DNA from: a virus
Reading direction: 5' to 3' (one strand)
Length of the DNA: 64,000 nt
Virus record (IMG/VR): IMGVR_UViG_3300012005_000003
Coordinates: 37,401 to 101,400 of that record
A program made the position numbers and the translations under genes. Numbering within the stretch: the first letter of the stretch is position 1; each line of letters starts with the position of its first letter. Below, in pieces: positions 1 through 8,600 of the stretch. The notes below the pieces were generated by a model. The model was not told the DNA's origin and did not search any database. It saw nothing but the letters and a program-made list of their open reading frames with translations.

Positions 1-3000
1 GTATGTTCAATTGCCAAACATCAGGAGATAGACCAGACATTGTTGAAAAATCCAAATTTATATTATACAATCCTGACGGATTGATAGGTTGCAGATATCC
101 TTCTGCTGTGAATGTCACAGGATCCAATATTTCATTATCTTTGATACATCTATCATAAATACCACTGTGCATCACATTTATATTGACTGATGTATCAGCT
201 CTACCTGTGATATCCAAGATCTTTGTAGATTGTGGAATGACATTCTCCTGTATCCATTTTTTCAAACCTGATAATTTTACAATGGCTTCATCCAAACTGT
301 AAGCTTGTATATTATTGCCATCTACATCTGTTATCCTGTAAGTGAGATTGAACAGTTTAGTTTTTTCAAAATTCTTGTTTGGAAGAGTGTTCTTGATATA
401 ATCCTTTTCGTTCCAACCAGGAATACTATTGTCGAAAATATCAGGAATTTCCATCTTCTGTAATTTTTTATAATTTGCAGAATTTGGATTTATATTTCTG
501 TAATATTCATATAATTCTAAATCGTTGTATCCAAAATAATTGATCGCGTTCACTAAAGCTCTGTAAGCTCCGACATAGTTGAAAATCTCAGGCTGTACCT
601 GTAACATCTCTTTTCTTTTTCTGTTCAGATATATCCAATCTATACCATTCTCGATTATATCATACTGTTTGAATATGTAAACATCTCTGTGTTTTATATT
701 ATGCCCAACATTATCTAACTGGATTCTAAATCTGGCATCTTCTATCTCAGTCTGTCCATAAAGATTAACTCTGATGAACTCTTTTGGTTCTACTTTTATT
801 GTCACTGTCATACCAGTAGGTATAGTATTGAACGGTGGTAACGGATTGGTTATACTTGTTAAACTTGATTCTGTAGATAACACAGACTCATCAAAGAAAT
901 CTAATATTATCGCATTTGTATATACATTCTTTATCAAGAATTTCTTACCATTGTTCAAAAATTTGGCCTGGTTTGTAGAATTAGTGTTATCGTAACCATA
1001 CAAACTGATTATTTGTCCAGCTCTAAAATTATAATTTGTGAAAAATATAGTACTGCTGATTATGTTTATGCTCATATCCTCAGCATTGAAATTTATAATG
1101 TCTGCTGGTGAAGATGGATTAGTAGTTATAGTTAATGAAATATCTTCTATCATTTCTCCTATCACAACATTATTTTTTACACCTTCATCCTGGGCATTGA
1201 AACCCAAAAATGTCTGAAAAGGTTCTGGTTCGAATGTTAAATCTGTCGTAGAATCTACTTTATCAAGATTATAAATAAGTTCTGGAAATACAGTCTGTTG
1301 GTATTTAGGTATACTCACTCTGGATAAATCAGTATTTGGAATTTTATTTAAAACAAGCCTGTTGTTTGCATCATTTTCATTCGTTACATCCATCAAAGGT
1401 AACATGCCAGTATAAGCAAAAGGTCCACTTGTTGCCAGATTCTTACCTGAGAAATCATAAAAGAATATTTCAGGTGTAGTATCATCCAACCATCTAAATC
1501 TGTATTTTGTAGTTGTGTCTAAATCGAAACCAAATCTTGGTTGTCGTATGAATTCTCTCGTCTGTAAAACAAGCACAGAAGTGAGATCTTGCCAAAAAGG
1601 TCCTTGGTAAGACAATGTCAAATTAGTAGGATCTAATCCGATTATGTTATACTCTTGATTATTTAACGGAAATGTAGAACCTTTGATATGTGTAATCATA
1701 GCAGTTGCAAAACCTTTAGTTTGAAGATCTACTGATAGATTAGTATTAGATATTTGATTAGAAGCGATGATTATACCAGTGTTGCCATATTTTTTATAGT
1801 TGACTGAATAGTTATCATTTCTATCGTATGTAAATTGGTGTCCTGTATAAACATTGTAACGAAGTCCATCCAGTATAGTTTGATTTATAGTGCTGAATGA
1901 TAATGTAGATCCAGAAGATTTCACTATAATTCCAGAAGATAGAAGCTCATACATATAAGTGTTTTTCCAATTCAAAACGGTGTTTGATATAGATGTATCA
2001 AAAGGAACACTATACGTAATATCGTTTATCACCATACTGAGAACTGTAAATAAAGGATTAGTATTAAAAGTGATCACAGAATGTTCAAACTCGTAAGCTG
2101 CTGTAGATCCTAACAATATTTCTACATCTATCAACATGTTAGGATATGAACTTTTTACAGTCAATGTATTAGTTACAGATGTAACAACGATACCCAATTT
2201 CAACAATGTTGTTGCATGAGTAGTGATCCAATCAGCCAATGTTATAGTATCGTTTGTATCGAATGGTATACCATATTGTAAGCCATTTATAGTGATATGC
2301 AATCCGAAAGAATCTATACCGGTGAACAGTATATTATATTCAAAATTCTCAGAAATATAATTCGAATCATGTTTTATGTTGAATAACGGAGATTCATATG
2401 GAGTATAAAATGATGCAAATTCTGTATTAATCTGTTCTGATACATTCATCATATACACAGGAATAGGCATATTTGTTCCATCTATAACAGTTACAATGTT
2501 TCCAACATTCGCAGTCCAAAACAAATCTATAGCATTGTGAGTATGTCTGCTTCTGCATACAATTGTAGAAAGAGCTTCTGAATATTCTAATAATAGATTC
2601 AGTTTATAGAAAGCATTGTAATTATTTCTAACGAAAGCTACCATCGTATTTACATCAGATATGCTCCAGAATTGTTTGAACAGAAATTCTGTAGTCGTCA
2701 AAAACATAGATCCATTTCCAGAAGTTGTCTCTGAAATAGGTGTTTGTGTTATGTAAACAGACGTCAATGTTTTTGTCCAATCTGTAGTAGAACTATCTGG
2801 TAATATTCCTGTATTAGTGGTCAAAGATCTATAGTATGTTCCTCTGTACAATATTATATTATCAGGTCTGTATATTACATTTGAATCATAATCTTTATTA
2901 TACACTTGCCAATAGCCAGGACTATTTGATGGTTGTTTGCCGGTGTTTCCGGCAAACATACTGATGTATAATACATTAAAATATTCAACAACTTCATATT

Positions 3001-3952
3001 GTGCATATATCGCAGCAGCGTTATAATATGGATATGCTAAAGATGTTACTTCAAATGTTATATTGTAGTTTAAACTTGTCTGATCATCTATCACAAATTG
3101 GCTTCCTACTGTTAATACATCAGGTGCAGATGTGAATTTTATACTCTTTCTATCAGAATCTATGATCACTGATTCACTACTGACGAATATTCTATCCATT
3201 CGAAATACAACCTTGGCTTGTATGTAATGTTGGCTATTTGACATACCAGCAGTAGTCAGTAAAGATGGATCCAGATCATGTGTTTCCAGAGTTTTTCCAG
3301 AAATGAGTTTATCTATTGTGTAAACACCATCATTCTTAGCACTGTTTATTATTGTTATCTTTCTGCCTGTGTATAGACTTGATTCGAATCCAGGTTGAGA
3401 GTAAACAGGAAGATTGTAATGATCGTTCACTTGAATTATGTTCAAAGATGTGATGGTTCCTGTTACAGGAACATCGACATACGTTTGATTATCAGTAATA
3501 GTGATGATCATGATTGCATTATTCTTCACTGATGCAACCGTAAATGTACTGATAGGGCTTATAGTAGGTTCAAATTCTGTATTTCCAGTTCCGGTGAAAT
3601 ATATTTCAGTTCCTACGGGGTATAAAGTGTTGATCTTGTCTCCGTATACCCATTTAGAGTAGAAATTTGGAGCATTGTTCACTTTTGAAATACTAGCAAA
3701 ACCAGAAGTTCTTGTATAGGCTTTAAATTCTAAACCTTTATCATTGAATAGTTGAAATTTTACTAGATCTAGATCGTTAGCTTGCGAGTATTCAAAAGCT
3801 GGAATTCTTTCAAAGGTGTTGATAACCAACGTTTTGAAAGTGTCACTGGAGTTCTGATCAAAGAACATCTTGCCTTCATATCTATCTTCTATATCGTTAT
3901 GTTTAAAATTGAGAGCATAGCCCTCTTTATCAAAGAAAATAAGATTTTTCAC
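1..3952 (-). CDS. Very large tail/baseplate structural protein (3' end outside window)
   Basis: A minus-strand frame read from a GTG at 3952 was translated in several stretches and runs off the left edge, giving at least 1,317 codons. The start VKNLIFFDKEG is a common opening for large phage structural proteins; a TGA lies two codons upstream of the GTG, so translation cannot begin earlier in this frame. The protein is rich in Ser, Thr, Asn and Ile, with many short beta-type stretches, no obvious membrane segment and no catalytic motif I recognise. The part near the left edge is more charged and helical (for example FKQYDIIENGIDWIYLN). A T4-like tail, baseplate or fibre-attachment role is inferred from size and composition. 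Exact function is unknown. Confidence 0.75.
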   Translation of the reverse strand, partial: MKNLIFFDKEGYALNFKHNDIEDRYEGKMFFDQNSSDTFKTLVINTFERIPAFEYSQANDLDLVKFQLFNDKGLEFKAYTRTSGFASISKVNNAPNFYSKWVYGDKINTLYPVGTEIYFTGTGNTEFEPTISPISTFTVASVKNNAIMIITITDNQTYVDVPVTGTITSLNIIQVNDHYNLPVYSQPGFESSLYTGRKITIINSAKNDGVYTIDKLISGKTLETHDLDPSLLTTAGMSNSQHYIQAKVVFRMDRIFVSSESVIIDSDRKSIKFTSAPDVLTVGSQFVIDDQTSLNYNITFEVTSLAYPYYNAAAIYAQYEVVEYFNVLYISMFAGNTGKQPSNSPGYWQVYNKDYDSNVIYRPDNIILYRGTYYRSLTTNTGILPDSSTTDWTKTLTSVYITQTPISETTSGNGSMFLTTTEFLFKQFWSISDVNTMVAFVRNNYNAFYKLNLLLEYSEALSTIVCRSRHTHNAIDLFWTANVGNIVTVIDGTNMPIPVYMMNVSEQINTEFASFYTPYESPLFNIKHDSNYISENFEYNILFTGIDSFGLHITINGLQYGIPFDTNDTITLADWITTHATTLLKLGIVVTSVTNTLTVKSSYPNMLIDVEILLGSTAAYEFEHSVITFNTNPLFTVLSMVINDITYSVPFDTSISNTVLNWKNTYMYELLSSGIIVKSSGSTLSFSTINQTILDGLRYNVYTGHQFTYDRNDNYSVNYKKYGNTGIIIASNQISNTNLSVDLQTKGFATAMITHIKGSTFPLNNQEYNIIGLDPTNLTLSYQGPFWQDLTSVLVLQTREFIRQPRFGFDLDTTTKYRFRWLDDTTPEIFFYDFSGKNLATSGPFAYTGMLPLMDVTNENDANNRLVLNKIPNTDLSRVSIPKYQQTVFPELIYNLDKVDSTTDLTFEPEPFQTFLGFNAQDEGVKNNVVIGEMIEDISLTITTNPSSPADIINFNAEDMSINIISSTIFFTNYNFRAGQIISLYGYDNTNSTNQAKFLNNGKKFLIKNVYTNAIILDFFDESVLSTESSLTSITNPLPPFNTIPTGMTVTIKVEPKEFIRVNLYGQTEIEDARFRIQLDNVGHNIKHRDVYIFKQYDIIENGIDWIYLNRKRKEMLQVQPEIFNYVGAYRALVNAINYFGYNDLELYEYYRNINPNSANYKKLQKMEIPDIFDNSIPGWNEKDYIKNTLPNKNFEKTKLFNLTYRITDVDGNNIQAYSLDEAIVKLSGLKKWIQENVIPQSTKILDITGRADTSVNINVMHSGIYDRCIKDNEILDPVTFTAEGYLQPINPSGLYNINLDFSTMSGLSPDVWQLNI

Positions 3953-3999
3953 CCAGTGTCAATTGTTTATTGAACTATATATTGGAAAACTGCCGAACA

Positions 4000-4215
4000 C
4001 TAGCAGTCGTAAACATACCTCTTGCTGATTATCAAAGTCTTGGATTGAAAGTTTTTTATTTCAATATCTCCGTCATTGTCAACTTTAAATTGATTTGTTT
4101 CCAATTTTTTACCTGCCAAGGATTTAACAAAAGCTTTATCTTCTTTTGATAGTTTTCCATACCATTCCGACTTAACGATATTGCTGGCTATGAGTTTTTT
4201 GATTTCTTGTTCCAT
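4000..4215 (-). CDS. Small hypothetical protein, 71 aa
   Basis: Short charged protein starting MEQEIKKLIASNIV. It ends with a basic-aromatic stretch (KTLIISKRYVYDC) and has no motif I recognise. It lies just upstream of the giant structural gene on the same strand, with about 50 bases between, and may be co-transcribed with it. It faces away from the tagged gene at 4261. Confidence 0.55.
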   Translation of the reverse strand: MEQEIKKLIASNIVKSEWYGKLSKEDKAFVKSLAGKKLETNQFKVDNDGDIEIKNFQSKTLIISKRYVYDC

Positions 4216-4247
4216 GCTGTTTATATGATATTTTGTTCAATATGTTT

Positions 4248-4260
4248 AAATATATAGATC
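4248..4260 (+). promoter_or_regulatory. Candidate late promoter, TATATAGATC next to the start codon
   Basis: AAATATATAGATC directly precedes the ATG at 4261. The same TATATAGATC-ATG block stands before the paralogues on the minus strand at 60380-60389 and 61744-61753. T4 late promoters are a lone TATAAATA box read by gp55; a gp55-like gene is present at 57160. The assignment is inference from position and recurrence. Confidence 0.45.
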
Positions 4261-4722
4261 ATGATAACAAACTTTAAACAATTTAATGAAAATCTGTTGG
4301 TTCCACGCAACCTGGAAGGGCGCAATGAGAAGCTCAAGCAGATTAACATCAAGCTGCTTTCTCAGGAAGTGATAGATGATAATTTAGAACTTGATGAGTC
4401 ATTCATGGACATAGATCCTAAATTCGTGAAACTGAAAAAAATAAATGGCACTGTTACATTAACAGGAAATCATTGGACCGAAATTCCTGAATGGTTAAAA
4501 GATGTGAAAATAAGTGGAATTTTTGATTGTTCAGATAATAAGTTAACAACTTTAAAAAATTGTCCTCAGGATATAGGAGGAAGTTTTTGGTGTGCGTTCA
4601 ACAAATTAACATCTCTTGAAGGATGTCCTAAAATATTAAAAAAATCTATCCATTGTTTTGACAATAAAGTTAAATTAAAACTTCCAGATTATGTTGATTT
4701 AAGAGGTAATATTTACAATTAA
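4261..4722 (+). CDS. Capsid-tagged leucine-rich-repeat protein (copy 1)
   Basis: One of five paralogues here (others at 49939, 59855, 61216 and the C-terminus of 50420). It begins with the tag MITNFKQFNENLLVPRN, in which FNE could be the prohead-protease site. A conserved segment of about 60 residues follows, then about two units of a 21-residue repeat of the form NKLTSLEGCPxxIGGxFxC, and a closing segment LPDYVDLRGNIYN. The repeat resembles the Cys-containing leucine-rich repeats seen in other phage proteins. The second repeat is diverged (CPKILKKSIHCFDN). Leucine-rich repeats usually mediate protein binding; the target is unknown. This copy lies alone on the plus strand among minus-strand genes, which suggests a moved cassette. 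Confidence 0.8.
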   Translation: MITNFKQFNENLLVPRNLEGRNEKLKQINIKLLSQEVIDDNLELDESFMDIDPKFVKLKKINGTVTLTGNHWTEIPEWLKDVKISGIFDCSDNKLTTLKNCPQDIGGSFWCAFNKLTSLEGCPKILKKSIHCFDNKVKLKLPDYVDLRGNIYN

Positions 4723-4725
4723 AAT

Positions 4726-5448
4726 TTAATCTTCATCTGAAGATTCTCCGTTTTCCATTTCTTCTTCACTCTGAACTGGTTCTATGAAATCTCCTTGCTC
4801 TCTTTGTAACATCTCGGCTTTATCAGAAGCGTCTTCTTTCTCTTGTTGTCTTTTAATATTTCTATCTTTGACAAATTCATCCAACATATTATTCATTTCT
4901 TTCATGTTCAAGATGTTAGTCTTGTCTTGTTCTGTTACATCTTCAGGAGTCATGATGGCCATGAACATCTCTTTCATAGATCTGTAGTTATTCTCTATTT
5001 CCTTAAATTTTATAGATAGAGATTTTATATTATCTCGCATATCCTTCTGCAGATTTCCTACAACTTCTATCATACGAGCACTATCATCACCATTATCGAG
5101 TTTAGTCATTCCTGATACGTATAATCTTTTGGATTGTTCAACCATGAATTTCAAATATGCATAACCTTCGATGTCTTCTTCCATCTTATCGATCACCAAT
5201 TGGTTTTTCAATGCCTCTTCACCCAGATGCATCTTCACTACTTCGACTATCATAGATCTTGATTTTCCTATGTATTTTTCAAGATCACTTTCGTAATCGT
5301 AAACTTGAACATTGTCGCCCAATCCTGGTATATCATCAGCAGTAGGAAAAAACTCTTTAGGATCAGTTTTCACTGAATTTATGACTAGTTCATAGTCGTC
5401 CATGAGATCTTTTTTCTTCTTTTGGTTTTCTGTTGGTTCTTTTGGCAT
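4726..5448 (-). CDS. Acidic coiled-coil protein, probable virion assembly factor
   Basis: 240 residues with a lysine-rich start (ENQKKKKDLMDD), a mainly helical middle with a long charged coiled-coil-like region around residues 110-210, and a very acidic tail ending GESSDED. There is no catalytic motif. A TATATA box lies about 7 bases before the start. Small terminase subunits and scaffold-type proteins of T4-like phages have this general make-up, but I cannot assign it to either. Real gene, function unknown. Confidence 0.65.
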   Translation of the reverse strand: MPKEPTENQKKKKDLMDDYELVINSVKTDPKEFFPTADDIPGLGDNVQVYDYESDLEKYIGKSRSMIVEVVKMHLGEEALKNQLVIDKMEEDIEGYAYLKFMVEQSKRLYVSGMTKLDNGDDSARMIEVVGNLQKDMRDNIKSLSIKFKEIENNYRSMKEMFMAIMTPEDVTEQDKTNILNMKEMNNMLDEFVKDRNIKRQQEKEDASDKAEMLQREQGDFIEPVQSEEEMENGESSDED

Positions 5449-5470
5449 ATTGCTATATATCTAGTTTGAT

Positions 5471-5800
5471 CTAAACAGGCTGATAGTCGAAAGAAGAGTC
5501 CATCTTCTTGAGCATTGCAAATTTCTTGATTAGTTCTTTCTTTATGTTTGGAAGTTTCAATCTTTCAATAAAAGACAAATCCCATTTGATATTACCGTTA
5601 TCGCCAAATCTACAAATAGATTTTCCAAAAGTTCTTCCTGGATCTTTTTCTTCCGAATCATAAACTGTTACAGATCCAAGGTGTCCAACACACTTCATGC
5701 CGTGTTTCGATAGCTCTGAAGCGAGTTCTATCAATCTCTGAGCCATGAAATCATTTCTTCTTTCATTGATAAATGTTTCATAGGTCTTAATAGTTTTCAT
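5471..5800 (-). CDS. Capsid-tagged hypothetical protein
   Basis: 109 residues starting MKTIKTYETFINE, close in pattern to the T4 internal-protein tag MKTYQEFIAE. INE at residues 11-13 fits the (L/I)xE prohead-protease rule. The remainder is a small alpha/beta protein with no motif I recognise. It shares the TATATATAA region at 5806-5814 with the divergent tagged gene starting at 5834. Confidence 0.7.
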   Translation of the reverse strand: MKTIKTYETFINERRNDFMAQRLIELASELSKHGMKCVGHLGSVTVYDSEEKDPGRTFGKSICRFGDNGNIKWDLSFIERLKLPNIKKELIKKFAMLKKMDSSFDYQPV

Positions 5801-5805
5801 ATGCT

Positions 5806-5814
5806 TATATATAA
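5806..5814. promoter_or_regulatory. Shared, possibly bidirectional TATATATAA late promoter box
   Basis: TATATATAA lies 5 bases above the ATG of the minus-strand gene (5800) and about 20 bases above the likely ATG of the plus-strand gene (5834). The core is palindromic and could serve both directions. Inferred from position and from similar boxes at other late genes. Confidence 0.35.
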
Positions 5815-5833
5815 TTCAAATAGGTTTATCATC

Positions 5834-6445
5834 ATGATCCATAATTTCAAACAGTTTCTTAACAAAATATACGAAGGCTACCAAGTTCCAAACGATGGTA
5901 GAAAATATAAATCTCTTTCTAGCGATGATATGAAAAAGATTGCAAGTAGAAGATTATCAGATTCTGATATGAAACATCCTAGTCATGATATTGAAACAGC
6001 AGAAGTTGAAAAGGCTCCAAAGCTTAAAACAATGCCAGGATTCAGAAGACTCATGTATAAGGATGCGGATCCTAAAAATATCAATGCAATCGCTTATGGT
6101 CCACTTGATATAGTTTTTGAACTAGATTTGGAAAACATACCAGTTTATTCTGAATATCTAGAATCAAAACATAAAAACAAAAATGGATATGGCATAGGAA
6201 AGGCTTTATATTATGGATGGTCAGCAGATCAATACAGTGATCAGCCTTATTTCTTTGTGACTTTATCTATAAACGATTCTAATGACAAACCAGCAGCAAA
6301 CTTCATTCCTGATGTTCCTGTAGACGAACATGAAATGTATGATCTTGTCTGGCAATTACTGGATGCGATAGATGATGTTAAAAGTGACAAAGAAGAATTA
6401 CTCAATCCTATATATGTTACTAGCGGTAGACTAACCGATAAATAG
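5834..6445 (+). CDS. Capsid-tagged hypothetical protein, about 203 aa
   Basis: The frame opens at 5801, but the ATG at 5834 gives MIHNFKQFLNKIYEGYQ, which matches the tag family. IYE|G is a possible prohead cleavage site, so I chose this start. The C-terminal 120 residues look like a globular alpha/beta domain (LDIVFELDLENIP, YYGWSADQYSDQPYFFVTLSI). No catalytic motif is recognised. It is followed by the early-type promoter of the next gene. Confidence 0.7.
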   Translation: MIHNFKQFLNKIYEGYQVPNDGRKYKSLSSDDMKKIASRRLSDSDMKHPSHDIETAEVEKAPKLKTMPGFRRLMYKDADPKNINAIAYGPLDIVFELDLENIPVYSEYLESKHKNKNGYGIGKALYYGWSADQYSDQPYFFVTLSINDSNDKPAANFIPDVPVDEHEMYDLVWQLLDAIDDVKSDKEELLNPIYVTSGRLTDK

Positions 6446-6487
6446 AACATCAAGAGAGAACAATTTTTAATTGATGAATGTTTTTAG

Positions 6488-6495
6488 TATTTTTG
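6488..6495 (+). promoter_or_regulatory. Bacteroidota-type -7 box TATTTTTG
   Basis: TTTAGTATTTTTG ends four bases before the ATG at 6500. The same 13 bases stand before the gene at 18371. TAnnTTTG is the known -7 element of Bacteroidota housekeeping promoters; I see no clear -33 TTTG. The closeness to the ATG implies a very short leader. Confidence 0.5.
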
Positions 6496-6499
6496 CTAC

Positions 6500-6853
6500 A
6501 TGAAAAATAAAACAGAATTTAATGCTGAGCTTTCAACTCTGATGGAAAAATACAACATAGGATTAAGTGTAATGGTGACTGAGTTTAAAGAAGGAAACAA
6601 TACAGTCATGTCAACTTCAGTATTCGATACAGTAAAAAATAAATCTCGCAGGAACAAACTACTAAAAGAAGTTTCGGATCTTTTCCAGAAAACTGGTTTG
6701 GATTATTCTAAAATCAAGAATATTAATGATGTTTTAGAATCTGCAAAATTAGAATTAGAGATGTTAACACTAATCAGAGATATTAAAGAAGTTGCAATAT
6801 CAGAAAATGTTAAGAAGAAACTGAAATCTATAAGATCAAACAAAAAGATATAA
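6500..6853 (+). CDS. Small hypothetical protein, 117 aa
   Basis: A mostly helical, lysine-rich protein (MKNKTEFNAELSTLMEKYNI) with a basic C-terminus (KKKLKSIRSNKKI). No known motif. It is expressed from a host-type promoter, so probably early. The middle, NNTVMSTSVFDTV, may form one beta hairpin. Confidence 0.6.
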   Translation: MKNKTEFNAELSTLMEKYNIGLSVMVTEFKEGNNTVMSTSVFDTVKNKSRRNKLLKEVSDLFQKTGLDYSKIKNINDVLESAKLELEMLTLIRDIKEVAISENVKKKLKSIRSNKKI

Positions 6854-6881
6854 AATTAAATTCAGTTATGAAGCTATAATC

Positions 6882-6900
6882 AGTTACTTAATATTATACT
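6882..6900. repeat. 19-bp direct repeat, copy 1
   Basis: AGTTACTTAATATTATACT occurs here and, identically, at 21946-21964. At the second site it covers the end of a small minus-strand gene. In AT-rich DNA a 19-base match is only weakly significant. Confidence 0.35.
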
Positions 6901-6936
6901 CGATATTTTGAAAGTTAAAAAACTTAAATCAATTGA

Positions 6937-7146
6937 ATAATAGAAAAATATTTAGTAGTAACAGGAAATGAACAAGGTGTAGAATTGGATGATATTATTC
7001 CTTTTGAATGGTTAGATAAAGCTGAAGATTTATTTACAATATATCTAGGTGAATATGGATGTACTGCAATGTATAAAATTTGTCTTGATAAAATGATTTT
7101 AGTTAAAAACAACATAATTTTTAAAAAACATGATCTGGAATATTAA
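6937..7146 (+). pseudogene. Start-less ORF, about 69 codons
   Basis: After a TGA at 6934 an open frame reads IIEKYLVVTGNEQGVELDD and continues to a TAA at 7144-7146 with protein-like composition (IPFEWLDKAEDLFTIYLG). It has no ATG, GTG or TTG before the Met in CTAMYK, about 45 codons in. It is either a gene that has lost its 5' end or one using a rare start. It sits in the same orientation between two small genes. Confidence 0.4.
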
Positions 7147-7178
7147 AATAAAAGAATATTACACTAAAACTGTAAGTA

Positions 7179-7490
7179 ATGAAAAATAAATGCATAGAAG
7201 GATATGATTATCCAAAAAAGATCATTTTAGAACTAATCAGAACCTTTGGTTTTTATGTCGATGTAGACAAATGGGAAGATAAAGATAAAGAATATCTGAG
7301 GATTAAATCTAAGGAATATGAAGAAGTTAATATAATTCTTTATAGAGATTCTCTTGAGGTGCAAGTTCATCAAGAAAGAGAATATCTTGAAGATTTGTTC
7401 AGAAAATCTTTAATGAGCATTGGAGAAATCGAATTTAAAAAGAAGCTTCAGAACCTAATGTCAATGGAATTCATGAGACATGAAGACTAA
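7179..7490 (+). CDS. Small hypothetical protein, 103 aa
   Basis: Charged alpha/beta protein (MKNKCIEGYDYPKKIILELI). Its middle looks like a beta-rich segment (EEVNIILYRDSLEVQVHQ) followed by helices. No motif recognised. It precedes the histone-like gene on the same strand. Confidence 0.6.
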   Translation: MKNKCIEGYDYPKKIILELIRTFGFYVDVDKWEDKDKEYLRIKSKEYEEVNIILYRDSLEVQVHQEREYLEDLFRKSLMSIGEIEFKKKLQNLMSMEFMRHED

Positions 7491-7568
7491 AACCAATAAT
7501 GATCTTGTTTAATTTTTTTAAACAAGTTTTAATTTTTGTCATATAATAATCAAACAAATAACTCAAAC

Positions 7569-7742
7569 ATGACAAAATCAGAAATTTTCGATCAATTAGC
7601 AACACAATGGGAAGCTTTTACAGCAGCTCACAACAGTACAAAGAAGAAAGATGCAGCAGAAGCTCGTAAGGCTTTAGGAGAAATCAAAAAATTAGTTACT
7701 CCGTATCGTGCTGCTTCAGTAGAAGAGGCTAAAAAGGCTTAA
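7569..7742 (+). CDS. Histone H1-like (Hc1-type) small DNA-binding protein
   Basis: 57 residues from the ATG at 7569; the frame can be read from a TTG at 7536, but the first ATG gives MTKSEIFDQLATQWEAF. The C-terminal half, KKKDAAEARKALGEIKKLV then EEAKKA, resembles the short Lys/Ala-rich histone-H1-like proteins common in Bacteroidota. The predicted role is DNA binding or compaction, or modulation of the host nucleoid. It ends at a strong terminator. Confidence 0.6.
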   Translation: MTKSEIFDQLATQWEAFTAAHNSTKKKDAAEARKALGEIKKLVTPYRAASVEEAKKA

Positions 7743-7761
7743 TTCTTTATATAAAATATGC

Positions 7762-7794
7762 AAAAGCTCGTAGTTTGAAACTACGAGCTTTTTT
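7762..7794 (+). terminator. Rho-independent terminator
   Basis: AAAGCTCGTAG pairs with CTACGAGCTTT around a short loop and is followed by a T run. It lies just after the histone-like gene. Confidence 0.8.
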
Positions 7795-7806
7795 AATATA
7801 TACAAT

Positions 7807-8352
7807 ATGAAACATATGAAACATATTAAACTTTTTGAAACATTCATTGCTGAATCCAAACAGTCATTTCCTGATATCCAGAAAGAGAAGAAGGAACTTG
7901 ACAAATTAGGAAGATATGAGATATTTGTTGGTAAACCTGAACAAGTGTCTAATTTTTTGAAAGAATGTGATCCTGACATGTTGAAATGGATCCAGGAGAT
8001 GTCTGATACACAAGTCAAAGTATATCTTTCGCCGAACAATAGATATCTTATGAGACCTATCGGAATCTTATCTTTAGAAAAAGGTTTATTGAAAGTTGAT
8101 TTAAATAAAGCAAGATTGTTAGAATCCATCAACTGGATGAGCATGGAAATACCCGCAGAATCAGAATGGGAAATAACAGATGGTAAATTCAAAGATTCCA
8201 AAGTGTATAAAATCAAGAAATTTGATAATTCTTACATTATACCTTCAGATAGAGTAAATTGGTTTAAAGAACATATTGGAACAACAGTTAGATTCAAATA
8301 CGATCCATCTGAAATGTTGATGACCAATATTCATATCAGTAAAAGAGCTTAA
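7807..8352 (+). CDS. Capsid-tagged hypothetical protein, 181 aa
   Basis: Starts MKHMKHIKLFETFIAESKQSF. Its IAE|S is exactly the T4 internal-protein cleavage pattern. The initial MKHMKHIKL is a small duplication of the tag start, also seen at 30827. The C-terminal domain (DGKFKDSKVYKIKKFDN, TTVRFKYDPSEMLM) looks like a small beta-barrel. Function unknown. The inferred location is inside the phage head. Confidence 0.7.
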   Translation: MKHMKHIKLFETFIAESKQSFPDIQKEKKELDKLGRYEIFVGKPEQVSNFLKECDPDMLKWIQEMSDTQVKVYLSPNNRYLMRPIGILSLEKGLLKVDLNKARLLESINWMSMEIPAESEWEITDGKFKDSKVYKIKKFDNSYIIPSDRVNWFKEHIGTTVRFKYDPSEMLMTNIHISKRA

Positions 8353-8354
8353 AA

Positions 8355-8540
8355 TTATATTTTATTTAGTATCTTTTCGTATTCTTCAAATCTATGTTCT
8401 CTGATAGGTTTTATTTTTGGTTCAGTTGAAAAATGTAATAGCAGGCAAGGACTTATGTTTTTATAAGTGTCAACATATTCATAATGTTCAAGTTCTCTGT
8501 TGTTTATGCGCTGTTTTATTTTGCAGTGATAAGGATACAT
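8355..8540 (-). CDS. Small hypothetical protein, 61 aa
   Basis: The frame can be opened from a TTG at 8549; the ATG at 8540 (MYPYHCKIKQRINN) is more likely because a TATATTTG promoter box sits 6 bases upstream. Basic protein without a known motif. It converges on the tagged gene ending at 8352. Confidence 0.55.
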   Translation of the reverse strand: MYPYHCKIKQRINNRELEHYEYVDTYKNISPCLLLHFSTEPKIKPIREHRFEEYEKILNKI

Positions 8541-8546
8541 GTGTTG

Positions 8547-8554
8547 CAAATATA
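8547..8554 (-). promoter_or_regulatory. Bacteroidota-type -7 box TATATTTG
   Basis: On the minus strand TTTAGTATATTTG stands 6 bases before the ATG at 8540. It matches TAnnTTTG and resembles the boxes at 6488 and 18359. Confidence 0.45.
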
Positions 8555-8600
8555 CTAAAAATATTCAAAACTTAAACATTTTATTTGAATATTAAATACC

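Noticed and set aside
4726-5448. Small terminase subunit
   Set aside because: Coiled-coil and acidic composition are compatible but unspecific; no terminase motif or adjacent large subunit in the window.
7716-8216. Minus-strand 166-codon frame opposite the tagged gene at 7807
   Set aside because: It is antisense to a well supported gene with a tag and has a shadow-like Leu/Phe/Ser composition.
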